Shown here: in pieces, positions 1 through 8,255 of the stretch
Layout of the letters: each line of letters opens with the position of its first letter
Position numbering within the stretch: the stretch's first letter is position 1
From: Pseudomonadota bacterium
Lineage (GTDB): Bacteria > Pseudomonadota > Gammaproteobacteria > Steroidobacterales > Woeseiaceae
NCBI GenBank assembly: GCA_022564475.1
Contig: JADFLJ010000006.1
Span: 1 to 33,914, forward strand
Length of the DNA stretch: 33,914 bases
Direction: 5' to 3'
Notes under the pieces: model-generated
Seen by the model: only the letters and a program-made list of their open reading frames with translations
Told to the model about the DNA's origin: nothing
Databases searched by the model: none
Position numbers and translations under genes: made by a program

Positions 1-1
1 G

Positions 2-1123
2 GAGCGCATGAATTGTGTCGAATCGCTGGATGCTGCGGGCGCGACGATGACCGTGCAGGCAGGCGTCTTGTTACAAGCCGCGAAGGATCGTGCGAGCGAG
101 GCAGGATTCATGTTCGCGATGGATTTCGGCGCACGTGGTTCGGCGACGATCGGTGGTTGTATTGCCACGAACGCGGGCGGCAACGGTGTAATTCGTTACG
201 GCATGATGCGCGAGCAGGTTCTGGGGCTTGAAGTTGTTCTCGCGGACGGAACGCTATTGTCGTCGATGAACCGCATGCTCAAAAACAATGCCGGTTACGA
301 CCTGAAGCAATTGTTTATCGGTAGCGAGGGAACGCTCGGCATCGTAACGCGCGCGGTGTTGCGATTGCGACCGGAGCTGCGCAGCCAGAACACGGCGCTG
401 GCGGCGGTCGACGACTACTCCAGGATCCCGCTGCTGTTGCAGCAACTCGGGAGCGCGCTGGGTGGCACGCTGTCGGCGTTCGAGGTCTTGTGGGCTGACT
501 TTTACGACGCGGTTCTGGATGCCTCCGATCAACACACGGCACCTGTTTCGCGGGGCCACCCGTTTTACGTACTGGCGGAGGCGCGCGGCGGGGATCAGGA
601 AGCAGATGCCTTGCGTTTTCAAGCCGCGCTGGAAGAGGCGCTGGCAGCCGAATTGATCGTCGATGCGTCTTTTGCGACCAGTCTGCAGCAGCGCGAAGCC
701 ATGTGGGCAATTCGAGACGACATAGCCAATTTGTCTGAATTGCTAAAGCCGATGATCGTATTCGACGTCAGCGTACCGATCGCCGATGCTGCGGCCTATG
801 CCGCCGCTGTGCACGCCCGCCTGACGAAGCGTTGGCCGAAAACCTATCGCGGCACGACATTCGGGCACCTGGGGGACAGTAACCTGCACTTCCTCCTGAC
901 GATTGGCAGCGATGATCACGACGAGCAGCAGGCCGTCATGGATGTGGTCTACAGCGAGTTACAGCCCTACGGCGGCTCCATTTCTGCCGAACATGGAGTT
1001 GGCCTGGAGAAGCGGCCTTTCCTGCACTATTCACGCAGCGAGGCGGAGATTGCGATGATGCGGCGTTTAAAGAAAGCACTCGATCCGGACGGCATTCTGA
1101 ATCCCGGCAAAATCTTCGCCTGA
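2..1123 (+). CDS. FAD-linked 2-hydroxyacid dehydrogenase (D2HGDH / D-lactate dehydrogenase-like), 5' truncated
   Basis: C-terminal ~370 residues of an FAD-binding type 4 oxidoreductase, a family that oxidises 2-hydroxyacids such as D-2-hydroxyglutarate, D-lactate or glycolate. The reading frame is open to the window edge, so the ATG at 8 is internal and the N-terminal part of the FAD domain is missing. Visible landmarks are GSATIGGCIATNAGG (FAD-domain glycine-rich segment), GYDLKQLFIGSEGTLGI, the substrate/metal motif GHLGDSNLH (usually GHxGDGNLH, so a Ser replaces the second Gly), SAEHGVG, and the family's C-terminal DPxGILNPGKIF. The spacing resembles D-2-hydroxyglutarate dehydrogenase more than a GlcD subunit, but the substrate cannot be fixed from sequence. 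A 7-bp-stem hairpin (1129-1147) separates it from the ABC exporter genes. Confidence 0.85.
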   Translation, partial: ERMNCVESLDAAGATMTVQAGVLLQAAKDRASEAGFMFAMDFGARGSATIGGCIATNAGGNGVIRYGMMREQVLGLEVVLADGTLLSSMNRMLKNNAGYDLKQLFIGSEGTLGIVTRAVLRLRPELRSQNTALAAVDDYSRIPLLLQQLGSALGGTLSAFEVLWADFYDAVLDASDQHTAPVSRGHPFYVLAEARGGDQEADALRFQAALEEALAAELIVDASFATSLQQREAMWAIRDDIANLSELLKPMIVFDVSVPIADAAAYAAAVHARLTKRWPKTYRGTTFGHLGDSNLHFLLTIGSDDHDEQQAVMDVVYSELQPYGGSISAEHGVGLEKRPFLHYSRSEAEIAMMRRLKKALDPDGILNPGKIFA

Positions 1124-1159
1124 TTTATTACGCGACGATTTCGCGTACTATCGCCGCCG

Positions 1160-2086
1160 ATGGATTCAATACTTTCAATAAGCAATTTAAGCAAAACCTA
1201 CGCGGGCGGTTTCGAGGCGCTTAAGAACGTAAACCTCGAAATCGAACGCGGCGAGATTTTTGCACTGCTAGGCCCGAACGGAGCTGGCAAGACCACGCTC
1301 ATCAATATTGTTTGCGGAATTGTCTCCGCGAGCAGTGGCAAGGCCTTAGTCAATGGTCACGATATCTCAACAGACTTTCGTAAGGCGCGTGAGGTAATCG
1401 GTCTCGTGCCACAGGAATTACCGGTCGAGACATTCGAGTCCGTCTGGAACACTTGTACGTTCAGTCGTGGCCTGTTCGGCAGGTCGCCGAATCCCGCCCA
1501 TATTGAAAAAGTCCTCAAATCCTTGTCACTCTGGGATAAGAAAGACAGCCGCATCATGGAATTATCGGGCGGGATGAAACGTCGCGTTCTGATCGCCAAG
1601 GCGCTTTCACATGATCCGGAGTTGCTGTTTCTGGACGAGCCGACAGCAGGTGTCGACGTCGAGTTACGGCAAGCCATGTGGCGCGTTGTCAATGAGCTGC
1701 GTGATAGCGGTGTAACGGTGATTTTGACGACGCACTATATTGCCGAGGCGGAGCAGATGGCTGATCGTGTGGGCATCATCAATGGCGGCGAAATCATATT
1801 GGTGCAGGAGAAAGACAGCCTGATGCAGGAGCTCGGCAAGAAGCAGTTGACGTTGAATCTTCACGAAGCGCTGCAGGAAATACCGTCACAACTGTCGGCC
1901 TACAAGCTCGTGCTCAACGATGAGGGTCGGGAACTCGTGTATACCTATGACACGAAGGATGAGCGAACCGGTATCACGGCCTTGCTGGGAGAGCTGCAGG
2001 CGGCCGATGTTCGATTCAATGATCTGCATACTTCACAAAGCTCGCTTGAAGACATCTTTGTTGACCTGGTGAAGAGGCCGCAATGA
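1160..2086 (+). CDS. yadG: ABC-2 type exporter ATP-binding protein, YadG-like
   Basis: ATPase subunit of an ABC-2 export system. Walker [10 protein letters not shown] is at residues 38-46, Q-loop Gln85, signature LSGGM 135-139, Walker B LLFLDE 155-160 and the H-loop His192. All are intact, so an active ATPase is expected. The protein aligns by eye along its length with E. coli YadG, including [13 protein letters not shown] and DEPTAGVD. Length is 308 residues, as usual for that family. The stop codon overlaps the start of the permease gene by 4 bases (ATGA), indicating translational coupling. The ATG has no clear Shine-Dalgarno sequence; a TACTAT -10-like hexamer at 1146-1151 would place the transcript start almost on the ATG. 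The substrate of YadGH-type exporters is not known from sequence. Confidence 0.93.
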   Translation: MDSILSISNLSKTYAGGFEALKNVNLEIERGEIFALLGPNGAGKTTLINIVCGIVSASSGKALVNGHDISTDFRKAREVIGLVPQELPVETFESVWNTCTFSRGLFGRSPNPAHIEKVLKSLSLWDKKDSRIMELSGGMKRRVLIAKALSHDPELLFLDEPTAGVDVELRQAMWRVVNELRDSGVTVILTTHYIAEAEQMADRVGIINGGEIILVQEKDSLMQELGKKQLTLNLHEALQEIPSQLSAYKLVLNDEGRELVYTYDTKDERTGITALLGELQAADVRFNDLHTSQSSLEDIFVDLVKRPQ

Positions 2087-2844
2087 ATTACCAGGCGATA
2101 AGGTCGATCTACAAATTCGAGATGGCCAGGATGTTTCGCACGGTTGTACAAAGCATCGTGGCGCCCGTGCTGTCGACATCCTTGTATTTCGTGATATTCG
2201 GGGCGGTGATTGGCTCGCGCATTGCTGAGATCGACGGTGTCAGTTATGGCGCATTCATAGTGCCGGGCCTGATCATGCTCGCGATCATGACCGAGAGTAT
2301 TTCGAACTCGTCGTTCGCGATTTACTTTCCGCGTTTTACCGGAACAATATTCGAGGTGCTGTCGGCGCCCGTATCCTACGTCGAGGTTGTGATTGGCTAT
2401 GTTGGCGCGGCCGCGACCAAGTCGGTGATTGTTGGTTTGATCATTTTCGCGACAGCGAACTTTTTTGTGGACATCAAATTGGCGCATCCTTTCGTGATGC
2501 TGCTATTCCTGGTTCTGACATCGGTGTCGTTTTGTCTGTTTGGATTTATTCTGGGCATATGGGCGGACGGCTGGGAAAAACTCACGATCGTACCCGTGCT
2601 TGTGATCATGCCGCTGACATTCCTCGGTGGCACGTTTTACTCGATCAGCATGTTGCCCGAGGTCTGGCAGACGATCAGTTTGTTCAATCCCGTCGTTTAT
2701 CTGATCAGCGGATTTCGCTGGAGTTTTTATGAAAATGCCGATGTGAGTGTGTGGCTGAGTATTGCGACGACGGTCGGTTTTCTGCTGCTGTGCCTGCTCA
2801 TCGTTCGCTGGATCTTCAAGACCGGCTACAAGTTACGTTCCTAG
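2083..2844 (+). CDS. yadH: ABC-2 type exporter permease, YadH-like
   Basis: Integral membrane partner of the preceding ATPase, 253 residues, matching the ~256 of E. coli YadH. It shows about six hydrophobic segments, with the ABC-2 family hallmarks of an amphipathic N-terminus, a [15 protein letters not shown] segment and [16 protein letters not shown] before the last helices. It starts at the ATG overlapping the ATPase stop codon. The two genes form a pair; the downstream MFS gene follows after 13 bases and may be co-transcribed. Function as an exporter is family knowledge, the cargo is unknown. Confidence 0.92.
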   Translation: MNYQAIRSIYKFEMARMFRTVVQSIVAPVLSTSLYFVIFGAVIGSRIAEIDGVSYGAFIVPGLIMLAIMTESISNSSFAIYFPRFTGTIFEVLSAPVSYVEVVIGYVGAAATKSVIVGLIIFATANFFVDIKLAHPFVMLLFLVLTSVSFCLFGFILGIWADGWEKLTIVPVLVIMPLTFLGGTFYSISMLPEVWQTISLFNPVVYLISGFRWSFYENADVSVWLSIATTVGFLLLCLLIVRWIFKTGYKLRS

Positions 2845-2857
2845 GCAGAGCAAAAAT

Positions 2858-4144
2858 ATGCGCCGGCTCCTGTTGATCCTGACCCTGATCATTGCCGGCG
2901 AGATGGTCTTCGGCTTGCCGTTTCACACGGCGCGATATTTTCGGCCGACCATGCTCGAAGTCTTCGGTTTTAGCAACACGCAGCTGGGCGACTTATTCGC
3001 CGTTTACGGCATCGCGGCGATGCTGGCCTATTTTCCGGGCGGCGCATTGGCAGATCGTTTTTCTGAACGTTTCCAGTTGAGCGTGTCACTGTTCGCAACC
3101 GCGGCCGGTGGCCTCTATATGGCGACAATCCCCGGCGCCCCGCAAATGGCTGCGTTGTACGGCTACTGGGGTATATCGACAATTTTTCTGTTCTGGGGTG
3201 CGTTGATCCGGGCAACGCGCGATTGGGGCGGCCGACACTCGCAGGGACGCGCGTTTGGCATTCTCGAAGGTGGTCGCGGCTTGACGGCTGCGGTGGTCGC
3301 GAGTGTTGCGGTTAGTATATTTGCAGCGCTTATGCCGGAAACTGTGGAGCTCGCGTCGGATGCGGAGCGCCGAGCAGCATTCAGCAAGGTCATCCTGACG
3401 TATTCCGCAATAACGGCCGCGGTAGGAATGTTGGCCTGGACGTTGATTCCCGTGTCCAAGGGAGCAACGCATGCACGGCCAAATCCGCTGGCCGGCATGG
3501 CCGTCGTAGCGGGAAGGCCCATCGTCTGGGCGCAGGCGGCGATTATCGTATGTGCCTATTGCGGCTTCAAGGGAACCGACAACTATTCATTATATGCCGT
3601 GCAGGTACTCGGTATGAATGAGGTCGATGCTGCCCGATTCGCGACCTGGGGTGCCTACATTCGCCCGTTCGCTGCAATCGCAGCGGGCCTGTGTGCCGAT
3701 CGATTCGATGCGGCACGCTCCATTGGCGTAGCGTTCCTGATCTTGGTGCTGGCGTATTTGCCGCTTTCAATGTTTACGCCCGACACGTCCGGAGTGAACC
3801 TGATCTATGCGAACATTTTCATCAGTTTCTTCGCCGTCTTCGCCATCAGGGGTATCTACTTCGCATTACTCGAGGAAAACAAAACCCCACCGCATGTCAC
3901 AGGTGCTGCGGTCGGCATGGTATCGCTGATTGGATATATGCCGGAGATTTTCTTCGCTTCAATAGCGGGCCGGATACTCGACGCAAATCCAGGTGTTGAA
4001 GGATTTCACAATTATTTTATGTTTCTTGCGAGTATCATGCTCGCAGGAGTTGCTGCTGTCGCATGGCTTATTTGGCTACGGCGGCGGGGCGTAGAGAAGC
4101 TATGGCCGGTGCAGCTTGAAAGCCGCGGGAGTGGTTTGTCTTAA
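2858..4144 (+). CDS. MFS transporter
   Basis: A 428-residue protein with about 12 hydrophobic segments, typical of a major facilitator superfamily secondary transporter. The first cytoplasmic loop carries GGALADRFSER, matching MFS motif A (G-x3-DRF-xxR). I chose the ATG at 2858 rather than an in-frame start at 2762 because the longer form would overlap the permease by 83 bases and add a non-hydrophobic leader, while 2858 starts a first transmembrane helix directly and has a purine-rich GGCAGAG upstream. General architecture recalls sugar-phosphate or nitrate/anion MFS members, but no substrate motif is decisive. It sits 13 bases behind the ABC permease and 13 bases before the next gene's start, so the four genes are probably one transcript. 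Confidence 0.9.
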   Translation: MRRLLLILTLIIAGEMVFGLPFHTARYFRPTMLEVFGFSNTQLGDLFAVYGIAAMLAYFPGGALADRFSERFQLSVSLFATAAGGLYMATIPGAPQMAALYGYWGISTIFLFWGALIRATRDWGGRHSQGRAFGILEGGRGLTAAVVASVAVSIFAALMPETVELASDAERRAAFSKVILTYSAITAAVGMLAWTLIPVSKGATHARPNPLAGMAVVAGRPIVWAQAAIIVCAYCGFKGTDNYSLYAVQVLGMNEVDAARFATWGAYIRPFAAIAAGLCADRFDAARSIGVAFLILVLAYLPLSMFTPDTSGVNLIYANIFISFFAVFAIRGIYFALLEENKTPPHVTGAAVGMVSLIGYMPEIFFASIAGRILDANPGVEGFHNYFMFLASIMLAGVAAVAWLIWLRRRGVEKLWPVQLESRGSGLS

Positions 4145-4157
4145 TCAGGAGAGTGTC

Positions 4158-5069
4158 ATGCAAAAATATCTAATATTGTTAGCAGCGCTGGCGCTGGCTG
4201 CGTGTCAGCAAGCGACTGAAGAAACCGCTGTGGAAGAAGCTGCTACAGATGAGTCTGCTGTTGAAGCAACACAAGCAGCTGCGCCGAGTCTTGCAGATGT
4301 GCTGGCGGCACAGTCGGATGAGATGAAAGCGCGATATCAATATCGCCACCCGCAGGAGACGCTGGAATTTTTTGGTATTGAATCCGGAATGACCGTTGTC
4401 GAAGCCTTTCCGGGCCGTGGCTGGTACACGCATTTGTTGGTGCCATTGCTGGGCAGCGAAGGGCACATTATCGCCGTCAACTACCCGATCGAAATCTGGC
4501 CGTTATTCCCCTTCGGCAACGAGGAATTTGTGCAGCGCATGAGTACATGGGCGACGGATTTTCCCGCGGGCGTGGACGAGTGGCGTGGCGAAAATTCAGC
4601 GGGAATCAGCGCTTATACGTTCGGCTCCATACCGGACGAGCTGGCGGGTACAGCCGACGTCGTGTTTTTCGCGCGCGTTCTACACAATCTTGCGAACGCT
4701 GAAAACGCAGGTGAGGGCGAGTTCCTGACAACGGCACTTGCAGATGCGTACTCGTTACTCAAGCCGGGCGGTGTATTTGCTGTGGTGCAGCACGAAGCAC
4801 GTGCTGAGATGAGCGATGAGTTTGCGAACGGCACGCAAGGTTATCTCAAGAAAGACTTCGTCATTGCTCAAGTAGAAGCGGCGGGCCTGGAGTTTGTTGG
4901 CGAAATCGCGATCAACGCCAACGAAAACGATCAGCCCTCAGCGAGCGATATCGTGTGGCGCTTACCGCCAACCTATTTAGGTGCCGATGACGACGAAGAG
5001 TTGCGGGCAGCCATGGATGAGATTGGCGAGTCCAATCGCATGACGCTCAAGTTTCGCAAGCCGGAATAG
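4158..5069 (+). CDS. Predicted lipoprotein with class I methyltransferase-like fold (COG4798-like)
   Basis: 303 residues. The N-terminus is a lipoprotein signal with lipobox LAAC and Cys16, followed by a low-complexity Glu/Ala/Thr linker (to about residue 45). The body looks like a class I SAM-methyltransferase: VVEAFPGRGWYTHLLVPLLG with its glycine-rich loop, GHIIAVN as strand 2, and a later ADVVFFARVLHNL and LKPGGVFAVVQHEA, as in COG4798 'predicted methyltransferase' proteins. The canonical ExGxGxG loop is degraded (EAFPGRGWYT). A lipid-anchored periplasmic methyltransferase is odd, because SAM is cytosolic; the fold may bind something else. ATG 4158 is preceded by AGGAGAG at 4147-4153 with good spacing. 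The fold is fairly clear, the activity is unknown. Confidence 0.85.
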   Translation: MQKYLILLAALALAACQQATEETAVEEAATDESAVEATQAAAPSLADVLAAQSDEMKARYQYRHPQETLEFFGIESGMTVVEAFPGRGWYTHLLVPLLGSEGHIIAVNYPIEIWPLFPFGNEEFVQRMSTWATDFPAGVDEWRGENSAGISAYTFGSIPDELAGTADVVFFARVLHNLANAENAGEGEFLTTALADAYSLLKPGGVFAVVQHEARAEMSDEFANGTQGYLKKDFVIAQVEAAGLEFVGEIAINANENDQPSASDIVWRLPPTYLGADDDEELRAAMDEIGESNRMTLKFRKPE

Positions 5070-5080
5070 TTGCGGGGGTT

Positions 5081-5345
5081 AGTAGTCCAACAAGGTGGGT
5101 TTGATGGGTTCAGCGAGTTGTGAAGCGGTTGACCGCCAGGCGCGTCTCGCCGGTAATGGCGAGTCCTTGCCAAGAGGCGCAACACCGCGGACGACCGCTT
5201 CACAACTCGCCCGGAGGGAGCCACCCGAATGATCCAATACGGCGTTGCAGCCCTTGTAAAGGACATGCCATTCACTGCGGACTACGCCTTGTCTTGGATC
5301 ATTCGGGTGGCTCTGAACCCATCAAACCCACCTTGTTGGACTACT
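5081..5345. repeat. 265-bp element of three nested perfect inverted repeats (three-way-junction fold)
   Basis: Outer arms 5081-5113 and 5313-5345 are perfect 33-base inverted copies. Inside them lie two side-by-side hairpins: arms 5113-5129 / 5194-5210 (17 bases, perfect) and arms 5218-5237 / 5294-5313 (20 bases, perfect). The first hairpin's loop holds a smaller stem CTCGCC / GGCGAG (5146-5151 / 5158-5163), and the second loop holds CCTT-GTA-AAGG (5252-5262). The whole folds as a Y- or T-shaped three-way junction in either DNA strand or RNA. It lies between convergent genes: 11 bases after the methyltransferase-like gene, and its right arm contains the stop codon (5341-5343) of the nuclease gene. 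There is no T-run, so it is not a simple intrinsic terminator. A non-autonomous mobile element is the favoured reading. Confidence 0.9.
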
Positions 5346-7188
5346 TGTTGCTCAGATCGAGCCCGATGATAATGGGGTCGTGGTCAGACGCCCGGTAGGG
5401 CGTCGAGCCGTCGAAAATAGCGGGATCACGACCGTTCTCGAGGTTGTAGTCATGTGCCGGTGATTCGTCGGCGTTGATGTGCCATTCGATGGTTTGTGCA
5501 ACCTGTGATGACAGGCTCGGCGATGCCAGCGCATGATCGAGTGCGCCGGACTGGCTACCGAAGATATACGAATAGGCCTCGGCCTTGTTCCCGAATTCGA
5601 GCAGATTGACGAAACCGGCATGGGCCAACACCTGTAAAGGATCCTCCTGCCCGTAGGCGTTCAAGTCGCCGACGATCAGGAAGTCCGGGTCGCCGCTAGC
5701 CGTTGGGTCCGATGCCAGCCAGTTGACGATCGCCGTGGCCGCAGCGCTGCGTGTTTGATTGCAATTGCCCTGGCCGTCTTGTCTGTTGGGGTCGCCATCC
5801 CTCTCGCAGCTCGAAGCTTTGGACTTGAAATGATTCACCACGATCGTCAGTCGCGCGTCATTGCTGCGTTGTGAAAACGTCTGCGCCAGCGCAGCACGGT
5901 TTCGATGGTCTTTAAACCGCGGATCGATACTTGAATCCAGAATCGCATGCCTGCCGATTGTCCTGACGCGCGCCGGCTTGAAGACAAAGCCCGTCTTGAT
6001 TGCGTCATTACCGACAGTGCCCGTGTCCAGAAACGCGTATGTGTTGGCTCCTGCCGTCGCATTCAGTGAATTGACAATCACCTGTAGAGAGTCATGCGCA
6101 TTATTCTCCAGCTCAATCAGGCCGACGATGTCGGCGTCGATCATTAGCAAGGCGGTCGTGGTTTTCTCGAGTTGTCGCAGCCGTTCTGCCGCACTGTCGG
6201 CACCGCGGCAGCCGCTGCGAGAAGCGGGCCCGCAAATTCTGTCACCGCTATCGACGGTCGAAAACAGGTTAAGCACGTTGAAGCTCGCGACACGCAGCTC
6301 ACCGCCAATATCCGGAGCACCGGGCCGCGGATTGTCTGTGACGAATTTCGGCCGGGATGTCGGCATCAATCGCCAGGTTTCCCTGCCGTTGCCGCCGCTG
6401 CCGCGCGCAAAGCGCAGGTTGCCCGTCAGATTTTCCACCGAGTCGCCGACGCGTATGCTGCTGCCCGACGTCAATGCAGTTTCGAGGTGCCGGATCGGTG
6501 AATTGGATTGATTGCGATAGCCATCGTCGAGTACGAGCATGCGAGCAGCAATGGCCTCACGGTGCGACGCGTAGCCCGTCACGTCGGGCGAATTGCCGTT
6601 CGTAAACTGAAACAGTCGGCCACCAGAGGCCAGCGTCAGCTCGCCATAGCGTTCGAGGAAATAAAGCTCATTGATCGTCAGCGGCTCAGCGATTCGTACC
6701 AACATGCCTTCGAATCGCTCGAGGTCGGCGATTGGCTCGCCATCCGAATTCGCAATAGTGTTTGTAGCTGGAAGGACTAATGAAATGGCCTGGACTGTTC
6801 CCGTGCCGATGATCGATACCGTTGCCGCGTTGATCTGGGTTTCGCCGAAGTATTCTTTCACGACGCCCGTCACGATGACTTTGTTGCCGACACGTACATC
6901 GACCATCGCGCTTGCACCTTCGTACACAAACACACCATCGGAAGTTGCTGCATCCGCGTCCGGGTGTTCGGCCTGAAGATAGAACCCGCCCAGATCGCCA
7001 TGTTCGCCTTTGCCATCGCTCTGAAAGTCGCCTGTGACGATTCCTTCGACACTGACAGTCTCACCTTCCATCGGGCTGGCCGGCCCGTTGCCCTGGACAT
7101 CGGCAATGGTGATTCCGTCGATCGCGCTGCCGCCACAAGCGGCGATCGGCAACAGAATGAGTGCGAACACGTAGCAGGAGTTTTTCAT
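5341..7188 (-). CDS. ExeM/NucH-like extracellular endonuclease, predicted lipoprotein
   Basis: 615 residues. The signal ends in lipobox IAAC with Cys18, so the protein should be anchored outside the cytoplasm. The N-terminal half has an OB-fold-like segment (VSVEGIVTGDFQ, GNKVIVTGVVKEYFGETQI) as in ExeM/NucH nucleases. The C-terminal half is an endonuclease/exonuclease/phosphatase domain: RVASFNVLNLF, IGLIELENNA, VVNHFKSK, FLIVGDLNAYGQEDP, the catalytic-type LDHAL and the terminal ASDHDPI. It probably scavenges extracellular DNA for phosphate or nucleosides. I chose the ATG at 7188 because longer in-frame starts would run into the divergent gene and mask the signal peptide. The last Lys-stop codons lie in the right arm of the inverted-repeat element. 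Confidence 0.9.
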   Translation of the reverse strand: MKNSCYVFALILLPIAACGGSAIDGITIADVQGNGPASPMEGETVSVEGIVTGDFQSDGKGEHGDLGGFYLQAEHPDADAATSDGVFVYEGASAMVDVRVGNKVIVTGVVKEYFGETQINAATVSIIGTGTVQAISLVLPATNTIANSDGEPIADLERFEGMLVRIAEPLTINELYFLERYGELTLASGGRLFQFTNGNSPDVTGYASHREAIAARMLVLDDGYRNQSNSPIRHLETALTSGSSIRVGDSVENLTGNLRFARGSGGNGRETWRLMPTSRPKFVTDNPRPGAPDIGGELRVASFNVLNLFSTVDSGDRICGPASRSGCRGADSAAERLRQLEKTTTALLMIDADIVGLIELENNAHDSLQVIVNSLNATAGANTYAFLDTGTVGNDAIKTGFVFKPARVRTIGRHAILDSSIDPRFKDHRNRAALAQTFSQRSNDARLTIVVNHFKSKASSCERDGDPNRQDGQGNCNQTRSAAATAIVNWLASDPTASGDPDFLIVGDLNAYGQEDPLQVLAHAGFVNLLEFGNKAEAYSYIFGSQSGALDHALASPSLSSQVAQTIEWHINADESPAHDYNLENGRDPAIFDGSTPYRASDHDPIIIGLDLSNK

Positions 7189-7216
7189 GGCTGCGGTCAG
7201 GCTATTGACCCATTGA

Positions 7217-7222
7217 ATATTA
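7217..7222 (-). promoter_or_regulatory. Extended -10 element for the nuclease gene
   Basis: On the minus strand the sequence reads TGC-TAATAT, an extended -10 box (TGn plus a 5/6 match to TATAAT). It would give a transcript start about 20 bases before the ATG at 7188. No convincing -35 is visible, which is compatible with extended -10 promoters. The 77-base gap to the divergent flavin reductase gene must hold both promoters. Confidence 0.45.
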
Positions 7223-7265
7223 GCAGTATCCTGCTGACCTTGTTCCTCCCGAAGTTTTAACAATA

Positions 7266-7793
7266 ATGTCGCTATCATCCGCAGAGTTTCGCGCCACCAT
7301 GTCGCTGTATCCGACGGGCGTTTGCATCATTGCCACGCAGATCGAAACACAAGCGCCGTTCGGCATAACGGTAAATTCGCTCACCTCATTGTCACTCGAG
7401 CCGCCATTATTGATGTGGAATCTGCAAAAGAGCTCCGATACTTACAAGGACTGGCGGGATGCGGAGTTTTTTGGCGTCAGCATGTTACGGATCGAGCAAG
7501 CTCACCTGGCGCAACGCTTCGCAGTCCGCGGCCAACACGATTTTGAGCAAGGCGAGCTGGCGCGCGGTGAAACTGGCTGCCCAATATTGGAAGAATGCCT
7601 CGCGACGTTCGAGTGCAAGCTGCACGCACGTTACGAGGAGGGCGATCACGTCATCATGATCGGTGAGGTACTCGCGGCATCGCCACGCTCTGATTTGGCG
7701 CCATTGACCTACCACAAGGGCCTTTACGGTAGCGTCGATACAGGGCGAGTGCTGAATCAGGCAACGAATGACGCCAATCGCGGTCGGAGATAG
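7266..7793 (+). CDS. Flavin reductase-like (FMN-binding split barrel) protein
   Basis: 175 residues, the usual length of the flavin reductase-like family (the reductase component of two-component monooxygenases, which use NAD(P)H to reduce FMN/FAD). The N-terminus MSLYPTGVCIIAT corresponds to the family's FxTGVxVVT segment, followed by GITVNSLTSLSLEPPLLMW (usually GxTxxSFxSVSLxPPLv), which lines the flavin site. Later HARYEEGDHVIMIGEVL matches the family's GDHxIxxGxV strand, and PLTYHKGLYGSV the terminal PLxYxxGxY. No partner monooxygenase is adjacent, so the role is open. The gene diverges from the nuclease gene; the ATG at 7266 has no strong Shine-Dalgarno sequence. Confidence 0.88.
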   Translation: MSLSSAEFRATMSLYPTGVCIIATQIETQAPFGITVNSLTSLSLEPPLLMWNLQKSSDTYKDWRDAEFFGVSMLRIEQAHLAQRFAVRGQHDFEQGELARGETGCPILEECLATFECKLHARYEEGDHVIMIGEVLAASPRSDLAPLTYHKGLYGSVDTGRVLNQATNDANRGRR

Positions 7794-7845
7794 GCTAAGC
7801 TATTGCTGGCGGGCAACAAGCAAACAGAACACAGGAAATAGCGCC

Positions 7846-8238
7846 ATGAAAGTGACACTCACCCTGGCGGCAGCGGCAGTTGCCGTGCTGCTCTCATCAG
7901 CTGTAAACAGCAAAAGCGTTGTTCGGGAATTCTCGGGAGACAAGGACGCGATAACCGCGCCGTTCACGGTCGATGGCCCCTGGCTGCTCGATTGGCGACT
8001 CGACACGGACTACGAACATTTCGCGGTACTCGATATCAGCTTGATCGAGGCGGGCACGGGTCGCCACATGGGGCGGGTCTTGCACACGAAATACAGAGGC
8101 AATGGCCTCAAGTTGTTTGAGGACGGCGGCACGTATCAGCTGCGTATCAGTTCAACGCTGGCGCGCTGGCGCGTAAAGATCGAACAGATCACGCCCGAGG
8201 AAATGGAGCAGTACACACCCAGACGAGACAACAAATAG
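7846..8238 (+). CDS. Small exported protein of unknown function
   Basis: 130 residues with a clear Sec signal peptide (MKVTLTLAAAAVAVLLSSAV, cleavage probably after residue 19-22). The mature part is about 110 residues, mostly predicted beta, with GPWLLDWRLDTDYEHFAVLDISLIEA and a Trp-Arg-rich C-terminus, and no cysteines. I recognise no family. The ATG at 7846 is chosen over an in-frame start at 7768 because the longer form would overlap the flavin reductase gene and hide the signal peptide; AGGAAA sits just upstream. The next gene starts 17 bases downstream, suggesting co-transcription with the AI-2E family permease. Confidence 0.75.
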   Translation: MKVTLTLAAAAVAVLLSSAVNSKSVVREFSGDKDAITAPFTVDGPWLLDWRLDTDYEHFAVLDISLIEAGTGRHMGRVLHTKYRGNGLKLFEDGGTYQLRISSTLARWRVKIEQITPEEMEQYTPRRDNK

Positions 8239-8255
8239 GTCAGGCGTGAACACCG

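Noticed and set aside
5070-5345. Integron attC site or simple intrinsic terminator for the nested repeat
   Set aside because: No GTTRRRY/RYYYAAC core pair at the ends and no integron integrase nearby; no T-run after any arm.
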